From Syncephalastrum monosporum B8922 (taxonomy: Eukaryota > Mucoromycota > Mucoromycetes > Mucorales > Syncephalastraceae), in assembly GCA_000697355.1 (NCBI GenBank), contig JNEN01000861.1, forward strand, positions 124,001 to 188,000: a DNA stretch of 64,000 bases. Reading direction: 5' to 3'. The notes under the pieces are model-generated. The model saw only the letters and a list, made by a program, of their open reading frames with translations, was not told where the DNA came from and did not search any database. The position numbers were made by a program, and so were the translations under genes. Positions 11,929 through 20,518 of this stretch are shown piece by piece (the stretch's first letter is position 1; each line of letters opens with the position of its first letter).

Positions 11929-13166
11929 ATGGTTTCCTTGTGGTGGGGTCAAAGCGCACTTGACGAACTGATTGGTACATTGCTGGGCTTATATTCAAGC
12001 GGGCGACATGTCACTCACTCCAGTATAGAAAAGGCTACCTCCGAGAACCTTCCGGCTGGCCATGAAGATCTTGCCTTGAACCTCGAAATTAGCGACCAGA
12101 TTCGAAGCAAAAAGGTCAATGCCAAAGATGCCATGCGCTCTTTAAAGCGACGGCTCGAACATAAGAACCCTAACGCGGTCAATGCTACTCTGACGGTAAG
12201 TGGGTCCAACTGCATAGGAGTATCCAGTCAGACTGACCAATCTCCGCAAACGCCCTGCTGTCCCCCCCCCCCAACTCTTCGATGCTAGTTGACGGATACG
12301 CTCGTCAAGAATGGTGGTGACCAGTTTGTGCGGGAGGTCGCGACTCGTGAGTTCATGGAGCAGCTCACCATGATGGTCCGTGTGCCGGTAAGTAAACAGT
12401 CATACCTTGAGTTCAGAAGACCAGATACTGATCATGTGTTGCTCTCCTTACATCTTCAGCCTGGGGGCAACCTCGCCATACGAACGCGTATCCTCTCCAT
12501 GATCCAAACCTGGGCGCTGGGTGTCAAGGACAAGCCGGGCATGAGCTATATTGTCGAGACCTACTATTTACTTCAAGCAGAGAAATACGAATTCCCACCT
12601 GTCCAAAGCTCATCTATTCTTCTGGAAACATCTGCCGTATGTGATATGGATAGTTTGAGGGGCTATGAGAGCTAACTCGTATCTATCTTGACAGCCACCC
12701 GAATGGTCAGACTCAGACGTCTGTGAGCGTTGCCGTACCGCTTTTACCATGACCAATCGCAAAGTAGGGTGCTTCTATTTTCTATTTGATGGAGGTTCAT
12801 TATCTAATGACTGCCTATATAGCATCACTGCCGTCAGTGCGGCGGTACTTTCTGTCAGCAATGCTCTGCCAAGACAATGCCTCTCCCACATTTAGGCATT
12901 GATGAAGAAGTGCGCGTGTGCGACGGCTGCTATATCAAGCTCAAGCTCGCCAAGGCGTCCAAAAAGGAAGGTCTACCGCCGTTACCAAACACATTTGGTT
13001 CGCCCTCATCTGTCAAACCCGCCACTCAGAGTACACCTGCTCCTCCTGCGCCGACTGATGATTTTGATGAGGATATGAAAAAGGCCATTGAAATGTCACT
13101 CAAGGAAGAAGAGCAACGTAAAAGTGGGTTTGGTGCAGGCTATACTCCTGCTGCAGCGCGTGCGCC

Positions 13167-13202
<36 letters not shown>

Positions 13203-14113
13203 TCAGGAAAGCTCGCCGGCGCCTCCTCAGGTATGTCTGAGGCAATGTTAACAATCGATACCAAAGGCTTACAATCGTTTCTAGGCTACAACAGAAGAAG
13301 ACGATCCTGATTTAGCAGCCGCAATCGCTGCTTCTCTGCAAGACATGAATATCAGCTCGTCTGCTGCACATGCAGGAGTTTCGGGAGCTCTACAACGGTC
13401 TGATCAGCCCGTGAATGAGAATGAGATTGCGCGGGTGGACATGGAAAATATTGAACTTTTCTCCACTCTTATTGAACGCATCTATGGTCGCGGTGGTGAT
13501 ATATCAAATGATCCCCAAATCAACAAACTGTATACCCAAATTGGTGCCCTGCAACCCAAGCTCGTTAAGACGTTAGGTGATGTGACCTGGAAACACCGTA
13601 AGTTATGGCAGGTGGATGGTTGGTCATTGACTAAACCGATATTCAGGGATTCTGGTTGAGATGCATGAAAAGATCAACGCAGCTGTGCGAACCTATGACC
13701 AGCTGCTCGAGCAGCGCTTGGCAGGAGCGCAGGGCCGAAGCCAGTACACACCTTATGGTATGTACCACACCGGGATACCCAATGCGCCAGCCGCCACGCC
13801 GTCTGTTACGCATGCGCAGACCCACCCCTACCAACCATCACAGGACTACTCGCTTGGTAGTGCGCCAATGTATCCTCCCGTCAACTCTGCGCCGGAAATG
13901 ACGCCGGGTGCGTATGCACCGACAGCCAATGGGTATGGTAACCCTTCGCCCTATCCCATTCAGCAACAACCACCGCAGCAGCAGCAACAGTACCCCTACC
14001 CCAACCAGGCTCATCAGCCAACACCACAGCACGCATACCACCCGCAGCAGCATGAGCAGCAGCAGCAGCAGCAGCAACCCAATCTAGATGAACCTCTGAT
14101 CGATCTTTCCTGA
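11929..14113 (+). CDS. VPS27: Vps27/Hrs-type ESCRT-0 subunit
   Basis: Sorts ubiquitinated membrane proteins into multivesicular endosomes. Eight exons: 11929-11974, 12029-12195, 12289-12387, 12460-12636, 12695-12763, 12823-13230, 13285-13597 and 13647-14113, giving 581 residues. The order is a VHS domain (about 1-145, starting [17 protein letters not shown]), then a FYVE zinc finger with [21 protein letters not shown] and CDGCY, then a first UIM ([16 protein letters not shown]), a polyglutamine run, a second UIM ([15 protein letters not shown]), a GAT-like helical segment, a Pro/Gln-rich tail and a C-terminal clathrin-box-like LIDLS. Intron 1 (54 bp) is stop-free and in frame; its removal restores the VHS start. 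The start is the ATG in a CACCATGG context. It converges on prohibitin with 57 bp between stops. Confidence 0.95.
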
Positions 14114-14170
14114 AAGAGAATGATTGTGTTTTGGCAAAATATACTATACTTGCTTCTAAGTTTATAATGA

Positions 14171-15141
14171 TTATGCGCCCACATTGAAGAGCATGTTGGA
14201 GCCATCGCCCTTGTTGCTGGGCAAGTAGGTGACGTTGCGCGATGCAGAGAGGGTGGCGGCAATGTCTTTGGAAGCCTCAATACGACGGAACTCGACGAGG
14301 CCTTGACCGGCCTTGGCAAGCGACTTGGAGATCAACTCAGCCGCCGTCGAGTCACCCTCGGCGCGGATGACAGCAGCTTGTTTCTCGTGCTCGGCACGCT
14401 CGACGACGAACTTGGCGCGCTCAGCCTCCTGCTGGGCAATCTGCTTCTGCTCGACGGCGTTGGTGAACTCACGTCCAAAGGTCATGTGCGTGATCGAAAC
14501 ATCCTCCAGAGCAATGTTGAAGTCTCTCGCGCGCTTGTAGAGCTCCTCACGGATTTTGGCAGAGACGACCTCACGCTGGGTGATCAGCTCCGAGGCATCA
14601 AACTGAGCGACAATCGACTTGAGGACCTCGTTACCGATGGAAGGCAGGACACGCTCGTCGTAGTCGAGACCCAGGTTCTGGTAGATAACAGGGAGCTGCT
14701 TGATCTCAGGTCGATGAAGCACACGCAGGGTCAAGCTGACCATCTGCATATCTATACATCCATATATGTACATTCATTCATTCATACATTCAGTATACTA
14801 GTAGACCCGTGTGGACCTTTCCTGTTTACCTTTGGAACCCGTGGTGGTAGAAATATTACGAGGCTTGGTACGGACGTCAAAGTGAACAGCACGCTGCAAC
14901 CAAGGCACCAGGAAGTGGGTGCCCTCACCGGCCGAGTTGGGCTTCACACCCTGCACACGGTCGAAAATGACAGCACGGTAACCACCCTGGACTAAAGACA
15001 CATTGCCAATCATGTCAACACTCACGGTCTAGAGAGAGATATAGAGAGCCAATTACCATCGTACATGGCGGATTGGATGCCGCCAACAGCGAGACCCACC
15101 GGAATGGCGAACTTTGCGACCTTTTCGAGAATGGCAGCCAT
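14171..15141 (-). CDS. PHB1: Prohibitin 1 (inner-membrane SPFH protein)
   Basis: Forms the ring complex with Phb2 in the inner mitochondrial membrane, acting as chaperone and scaffold. Three exons, 15057-15141, 14830-14991 and 14171-14751, give 275 residues (human PHB1 has 272). The N-terminal segment [18 protein letters not shown] is the single membrane anchor. It is followed by the family hallmarks [83 protein letters not shown] (given here in two overlapping runs in the frame) and a long coiled coil after [12 protein letters not shown]. The promoter side carries a 50-A tract. The start at 15141 is the only Met before the anchor. Confidence 0.96.
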
Positions 15142-15264
15142 GTCTGTCTGTGTTCAAGAAAACAAAAATTTGAAATAAATTTTGACTGTAGTTTTCTGGA
15201 ATTCTTCGGCCTCCACTCCGTCAGTAAGACACTCGATACACCTTTATCCAGTAGTTGAATATCA

Positions 15265-15317
<53 letters not shown>

Positions 15318-16465
15318 AGTGGCCGTTTTGGAATGTCTATGACGCTCACTTGCTATCATCGACTCAGTTCTTGGAGATTTCTGTAGTAAAATACACTGCC
15401 CTGGCGTTTTATTTTTTTTCAAAAAAAAAAAAAAAAGAAAAGGATGGAAGTCAGGGAGAACGGGCTCAGCGGCTTTTTTTGCGATCTGCTGTCTTTGTCT
15501 ATTTGATGTCACTGCACCTGTGAGGCGGACGTAACAGTCGCCATTGCGGCCATCCTTCTCATCAGAAAGATATACCCTCTGTATCGATAAAAACTTTATT
15601 CAGAGGATAAAAGAAACAAAACATGCTACCACCCTACTAGACTTCTCTACCTTATACTTCTTGAATCATCATGAGAGACCCGGTCGTCTTGCTCCCATAC
15701 ATGTAGAAAGTAGCCAGATGGACTGAAAAAGGAAACATAACTTAGCATCGTCCTTTCTCTATCTATCCAGAAGACGCCTTGAAATGGACAAAGTACACAT
15801 AAGCACAGCAATAACTGTCAAAGAAATTGCTAAATGGGTTTTAATGATATGTGGATATATGCGTATGCGTCAAGATCCACTTCCATCGTCAAGCTGCCGA
15901 ATACCTTGTCATCTACGGCTTAAGCATTTGAGGGCGATTTATCTCGATACCTTTTTATTTCGCTGTGGAGAGGTGCTGTAATTCTACCCGGTGGCATAGC
16001 GCATACCTCGGTGCGGCGCCCTGCTCAAATGAAGAGGAAGAGGAAAAGCGGAAGTAGCCGACTGGGAAGCAGCCGAGATACGAACCAGGTGGAACAAGAG
16101 TTCACATGAATGGTCAAGAAGGACAACGTACGTCTTTCACCTCTCTCTGAGCTACTGTATCTGGCACGATGCAGTCCGCATTATTGAGTGTCGACCGAAC
16201 AGATCCGCATCTTTTCGCGCTTGAGACCCCTGTGATCCTCATCTGCCTACTCACATGCCCACACCCTCGTAAGTGGTAGGATGTCATGAATGAGCGCCAA
16301 AATATATCATCTACTTCTAGCCTGGCGTTTGCGACTACTCCTGCCAGAACGGTTTGAAACATTCAGAAGTTATTCCCATGCACATTTGGGCGGTCTTGCA
16401 AAGCGACAGACTCCTTGATGTGACTCAGCTTATAGTCATCCCATGAACCATATATACAGAATAAG
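15142..16465. other. Intergenic region with long A tract
   Basis: 1.3 kb upstream of prohibitin. It holds an uninterrupted A50 run (15266-15315), a second A run at about 15421-15436 and otherwise no recognisable gene. ORFs spanning the A runs encode only polylysine or polyphenylalanine artefacts. Confidence 0.5.
15266..15315. repeat. Homopolymeric A50 tract
   Basis: Fifty consecutive adenines on the plus strand, about 125 bp upstream of the prohibitin start. Read on the minus strand it is a T50 promoter tract, which would exclude nucleosomes. Exact length is probably unstable between isolates and in sequencing. Confidence 0.9.
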
Positions 16466-16546
16466 CAAAAGCAATGGGGCAAGATTGTGGTTCATCTGAG
16501 TCTGTCATTTCCGGTTAAAAAGGGCTGCGAGAAAAAAAGAAGTAGC

Positions 16547-16552
16547 AAAAAA
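16547..16552 (-). terminator. Pol III terminator of left tRNA-Lys
   Basis: Six T residues on the minus strand, 54 nt past the mature tRNA 3' end, form the first T run of at least four in the flank. They mirror the run at 17089-17094 exactly. Confidence 0.6.
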
Positions 16553-16606
16553 TGCAAATCATCATGGACAACATTGCTAATTCCTACCGTATGACACTAG
16601 GCATAT

Positions 16607-16679
16607 CGCCTCAGGGGGGGCTCGAACCCCCGACCTTGGGATTAAAAGTCCCACGCTCTACCGACTAAGCTACTGAGGC
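16607..16679 (-). tRNA. tRNA-Lys (UUU)
   Basis: A 73-nt intronless cloverleaf on the minus strand. The acceptor stem GCCTCAG pairs with CTGAGGC, with discriminator G. The D arm is AGCTTAGTCGGTAGAGC, the anticodon arm is TGGGA-CTTTTAA-TCCCA with anticodon TTT (Lys), and the T arm is GGGGG-TTCGAGC-CCCCC with the invariant TTCGA. Internal A box (TAGCTTAGTCGGTAGAGC) and B box (GGTTCGAGCC) are intact. It is identical to the copy at 16962-17034 and diverges from it across the central spacer. Confidence 0.96.
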
Positions 16680-16961
16680 AATTTAGTTTCGCGGAGAATT
16701 GTAGGTATAATGCATAGCATGCACATTTTGTCAAAAACTACTTCCTTCGCGATTTTTTCGCTTTTAATACAGTTTTCGAAGCCACCATCAAGCTCTGATT
16801 TATGGAACGCTTATTTCAGGATAATAAGCTGCTATAAAGTTATAAAAATCTATAGCTCAAGGTATAAAAACATGAGCAAAATTAGTTTATTCGACGGTAA
16901 AAATAACCTGAATGTATGCTTTGTAATATGTTATTAATTCCTTTGATCTAAAATCTAGAAA

Positions 16962-17034
16962 GCCTCAGTAGCTTAGTCGGTAGAGCGTGGGACTTTTAAT
17001 CCCAAGGTCGGGGGTTCGAGCCCCCCCTGAGGCG
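16962..17034 (+). tRNA. tRNA-Lys (UUU)
   Basis: Same 73-nt tRNA as the minus-strand copy at 16607-16679, with identical sequence, anticodon TTT, intact A and B boxes, and all four stems paired. It is transcribed away from the shared spacer. The trailer of 54 nt before the first strong T run (17089-17094) is unusually long for a pol III tRNA unit. Confidence 0.96.
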
Positions 17035-17088
17035 ATATGCCTAGTGTCATACGGTAGGAATTAGCAATGTTGTCCATGATGATTTGCA

Positions 17089-17094
17089 TTTTTT
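17089..17094 (+). terminator. Pol III terminator of right tRNA-Lys
   Basis: T6 run 54 nt downstream of the tRNA. A second T7 run follows at 17103-17109 as a backup. Confidence 0.6.
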
Positions 17095-17175
17095 GCTACT
17101 TCTTTTTTTCTCGCAGCCCTTTTTAACCGGAAATGACAGACTCAGATGAACCACAATCTTGCCCCATTGCTTTTG

Positions 17176-17518
17176 TTTCTACGTGTTGTCAATACGATTC
17201 CGGCTTGGAGAGGTGCCATATAAGACTTGAGTAACTCTTAGGCATCCCAGTATTTCCAATTTGTTAGTCTCACAGTTTGATTTTTGTCTCTCGCGTCCCG
17301 TATATTGGTACCCCAACTGAACGTACTAACCCATGTTAATAAATGCCATGGCAGTGTCCAATCGTCACAATGTTAGCCGCTTAACAATAGTACACCAATG
17401 ATCATACAACTATAGAAGAAGGCCAAGGTACTAAGATAAGGATAGATACATCGGATACGTCTGTGAAATCTAATATACAAGCATACAGAAAAAGCAAAAC
17501 AAAAAAGGTGGAATTCTA
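17176..17518. other. 3' flank of GT15 gene, no gene seen
   Basis: 343 bp between the tRNA inverted repeat and the stop of the mannosyltransferase. AT-rich; nothing recognised apart from a probable minus-strand polyadenylation zone near 17490-17515. Confidence 0.4.
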
Positions 17519-18849
17519 TCATTTCAGAGCGTTCTCAAACTGGGGCAGGCAGCTTCCCGCGAGGTAATAGTCCCATTGACCGTTATCGGTCGGCTTGCAA
17601 CTACACTTGTCACGATATTTGTCAGCGACTGGGCAATGCATGACGCCGGTGTGTCGGTAGCCCACGTCCTGGAAAAAGTGAACCTCTTCTTTCCGTAACA
17701 TCATGGCAGCTGCAATAGAATGCTACAAGAAACGCGTCAAGCAAATGGAAATCATGACTGCTATTCAAACACATACCACGGGAGCATCGCCCCATCGCTC
17801 ATAGAAAAAGTTACCGGTCTTGTCCAAGTAATCAAAGTATTTGAGATATTCAGTAGAGCGCCAGAGACTGAGAGAAGCAATTTCAAAATTGGTCCAGAAG
17901 TGGCAAGAGTTGTATGTTTCTCCATCGTCATCTGTGATGAATTTGACCAAGGAGTCTTCCTTGGCGGGCAAGCGAGCCATTACTTCGGGGTGATCTTTCT
18001 TGAAGTTTCGTACAGTATCCCAGAGACTCGGTATGGTAGCCATGAATTCTTTGAATGTGAGCGTGAATCCTTGAAACGGATATGTAAATGAGGACATGCG
18101 CGTTGGTATCAATGCAACCGCTTACCATAAAGCTTTCGGTTATCTTTCATGAACTGGAAAATGTCATAGTCGATGTCACACAAAAAGTCGACGTTAGGCT
18201 CAACCCGCCAGTAATAATCGTAAGGATCAAGAAGAGGATGTCGAAAAAAGTAACCACTCTGGAATCTAATGACGAATGAGCCTGAGAGGTACTCTTCCCG
18301 ATGTTGATAAAAGTAATACCTGCACATGTGCCTGTAGGACTCGGACTCGGCATAGATTACCTTTTGGGCAGCCAATTCTTTGCGTTTTTCGGCCGCCAGA
18401 GTTTGATTGACAAAAGATGGATACCCCCACATGTGAGAGTCGAGCGAGCCATAGAACTTCTGGGCTTTGCCAAGTTGAGAGGTTCGCTCCTTGAACTCGT
18501 CCGTAAATTCCTCATCGTTGAGGAAGACATATGGATAGTTGTATTTATCATTGAATGTCTTCTCAAGCTGTGTGATTGACGACACTATCCCGTCAAGTTC
18601 GCTGTTGCGTACGAGAACGACGAAGCAGGCTCGCACAGGCTCGTGGTCGACGTTTGAGTTATCGAGAAAGCTTTTCCATGTGTGAGGCGCGTTTGGCTGG
18701 AACAGTTCGGCCGGGCTCGCAAAGAAGTAAAAAGAGATCAGCAAGAGGGCAAGTGTGATTGAACCAAGCAGACCAAGTATGGCATGGCGTTGGCTGAATT
18801 TCCAGGACTGCATTGACGAGCAAGAGCAGCAGCAATGCAAAGGTTGCAA
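17519..18849 (-). CDS. Alpha-1,2-mannosyltransferase, GT15 (Kre2/Mnt1/Ktr family)
   Basis: A Golgi type II membrane enzyme that extends O- and N-linked mannans using GDP-mannose. Three exons, 18126-18849, 17777-18069 and 17519-17722, give 406 residues. After a Cys-rich cytoplasmic start there is one membrane anchor at about 24-43 (ILGLLGSITLALLLISFYFF), then a short stem and the catalytic domain. Family landmarks are ACFVVLVRNSEL, NYPYVFLNDEEF, ESYRHMCRYYFYQH, YYWRVEPNVDFLCDIDYD (metal and nucleotide-sugar site), NSCHFWTNFEIASL, RWGDAPVHSIA and the C-terminal HCPVADKYRDKC segment. An in-frame Met at residue 13 is an alternative start. Which of the Kre2 or Ktr subfamilies it belongs to cannot be told. 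Confidence 0.94.
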
Positions 18850-19059
18850 GGAGTGATCGTGGCCGACAACGAGAGCAATAAACCGAGATAAAGGCAGAAG
18901 GGGAGATAAACCAAGCGTTAATGTTGCCTTACATTTCTACTTTTTTTTTTTTTTAATTCAAGACACGCTTGCTGGATATGAATGAGGGAATCCCCGTAAT
19001 TGATTCGGAAGGCGATATCACTCTTTCTTTTTCGGCTTCCTCCGTTTGTTCCTTCTGCC

Positions 19060-19926
19060 ATGGACTCTGCACCTGTCCATTATAACCGGGCAGAATATAT
19101 TGAAACCGTAATGAACAAGATTGAGTTGTAACGACTGCTTATAAGTTCAAGATGATTAGGACACAGGCAACAAGGTGTCGCGAGCATCCGTCATTTGCGG
19201 TAGTCAAAACATTATTCTTGGCGGAAAGGTAACAGTAACGTGCTCCGGCGTGGACCGCGCGCCTGTGTTTTAATTGTCTTACATAACATATAAAGACCAT
19301 CATCCAAACAGACTGTGTCATACGCGGTGATCTGCGCCGAACTGGGGGTGGCCACGCTGTGGTAATTGCCATCGGTCGCTATTGTCTCCTCGCACGCGGC
19401 TCCATTATACGACCCCCTTACAAGACATACAAAGGGTGAGTATTCTTCTATTGCTTAGTAGCGCGGCATGCCAGTCTCATCGCCTCGTATAGGATCTTCA
19501 GCTACTATCCTCTCAAGATCGGCGACCACGTTACGATAGGCGAAGGGTCCATTATCGAAGCAGCTACCATCGGTTCTCATGTCACGATAGGCAAAAATTG
19601 CGTAATTGTAAGCTATAGTTACTGTTTTCTCTTCCTTCCTATCCACAAGCTCATCCATCTGTTTCAAACCAGGGGCGATTTGCTATTATCAAAGACTGCT
19701 GCTGCATCACCGACAACACGGTTATACCCCCCAACACTGTCGTTCCTTCTTTCTCGGTCTTCACCGGCAGTCCAGGTAAGAAGACTGGATTTGGTTTTAT
19801 ATGCCTGTGGAATAGTGTTGTAATCAGAGGCTAGGAACTTACCAGGGCGAATTACCCGAATGCACGCAAGAGCTGTACGAGTCACAAACAAAGGATTACT
19901 ATGCGAAATTCCAAGCGAAAGATTAA
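19060..19926 (+). CDS. DCTN5: Dynactin subunit 5 (p25), left-handed beta-helix protein
   Basis: Part of the pointed-end complex of dynactin, which adapts dynein to cargo such as early endosomes. The gene has six short exons: 19060-19107, 19160-19228, 19296-19435, 19502-19607, 19673-19775 and 19835-19926, giving 185 residues (human 182). The N-terminus reads [20 protein letters not shown], then [24 protein letters not shown] and [18 protein letters not shown]. Hexapeptide repeats follow ([32 protein letters not shown]), and the end is [20 protein letters not shown] and [10 protein letters not shown]. No exon exceeds 140 bp, so no long open frame marks the gene. It is divergent from the GT15 gene with a 210-bp shared promoter region. 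Human p25 has the same VIPP/TVVP pattern. Confidence 0.93.
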
Positions 19927-20518
19927 AAGGAATAATGAAAAGAAATACGCTTGTCAAGAAGCGGGGAGGGGCATTGCCGAAATCACGCCGGCCAGCAGAT
20001 GAGTGACGCCACACGCATAAGTGGAAAGGGTGCAAAAAGGTACTATTTATGTTTTGTTTGTTGTAAATAGAATTGGGTCACTGTTTTGGGGAGAGCGAGT
20101 GCAACGCGGATGATAAGAAGGAAAAGAAAGGAGGAGGGTCGGGGGGTGGGCGCGGGGTGGTTGGAAGGGCGTCAGAAGTGGCCAAGACATGTACGGGGTC
20201 AAGGCAACCTTGACTAAACTGAACTGGACTGAACTGAGCTGAACTGAGCTGAACTGGACTGACTGCACTGAATCTGATCTGCTCCTTCTTTCCACGCTTT
20301 CCCGTGTCTCCCTGTCGTGCGCTAGTCCCTTGCTTTGTATCGCTTTCTTTTCTTCTTCTTTCTTTCAGATCGCCCATCTCTTGTCTGCCTGCTTTTTCTC
20401 CATTGTAAAAGTAATTTCTGAAAAAAAAACCGCTTTCTTCTTTTCTCCCTCTTTTTCCTTTTTGCTTCGCGTCGTGTTGTCTGACTTGGTGAACTTCCCA
20501 AGTAGAGCTGGATGCTTT
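19927..20518. other. DCTN5 3' flank and RhoGEF 5' region
   Basis: 592 bp between two plus-strand genes. It contains a CTGAA-type pentanucleotide repeat (20214-20263) and a pyrimidine-rich tract (20335-20465) that is probably the RhoGEF promoter and 5' UTR. An ORF that opens at 20330 in the same frame as the RhoGEF would add a hydrophobic, Phe-rich stretch and is not believed. Confidence 0.5.
20214..20263. repeat. CTGRR pentanucleotide tandem repeat
   Basis: Ten 5-bp units (CTAAA, CTGAA, CTGGA, CTGAA, CTGAG, CTGAA, CTGAG, CTGAA, CTGGA, CTGAC) in tandem, upstream of the RhoGEF gene. Confidence 0.85.

Larger units (their letters stand above)
16466..17175. repeat. Perfect 214-bp inverted repeat around a 282-bp spacer
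   Basis: Left arm 16466-16679 and right arm 16962-17175 are reverse complements; comparing them base by base I found no mismatch or gap. Each arm consists of one tRNA-Lys gene (73 nt) plus 141 bp of its 3' flank. The repeat ends inward exactly at the first base of each tRNA, and outward at a C/G pair after the CAATGGGGCAAG stretch. The AT-rich spacer 16680-16961 carries both tRNA 5' flanks, which do not resemble each other. Confidence 0.95.

Noticed and set aside
14303..14995. 230-residue plus-strand ORF
   Set aside because: Antisense shadow of prohibitin exons; the minus strand gives a complete prohibitin with in-phase introns.
20330..20518. N-terminal extension of the RhoGEF frame from 20330
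   Set aside because: The added residues are Phe/Ser/Lys-rich translations of a pyrimidine tract; the region behaves as promoter or 5' UTR.
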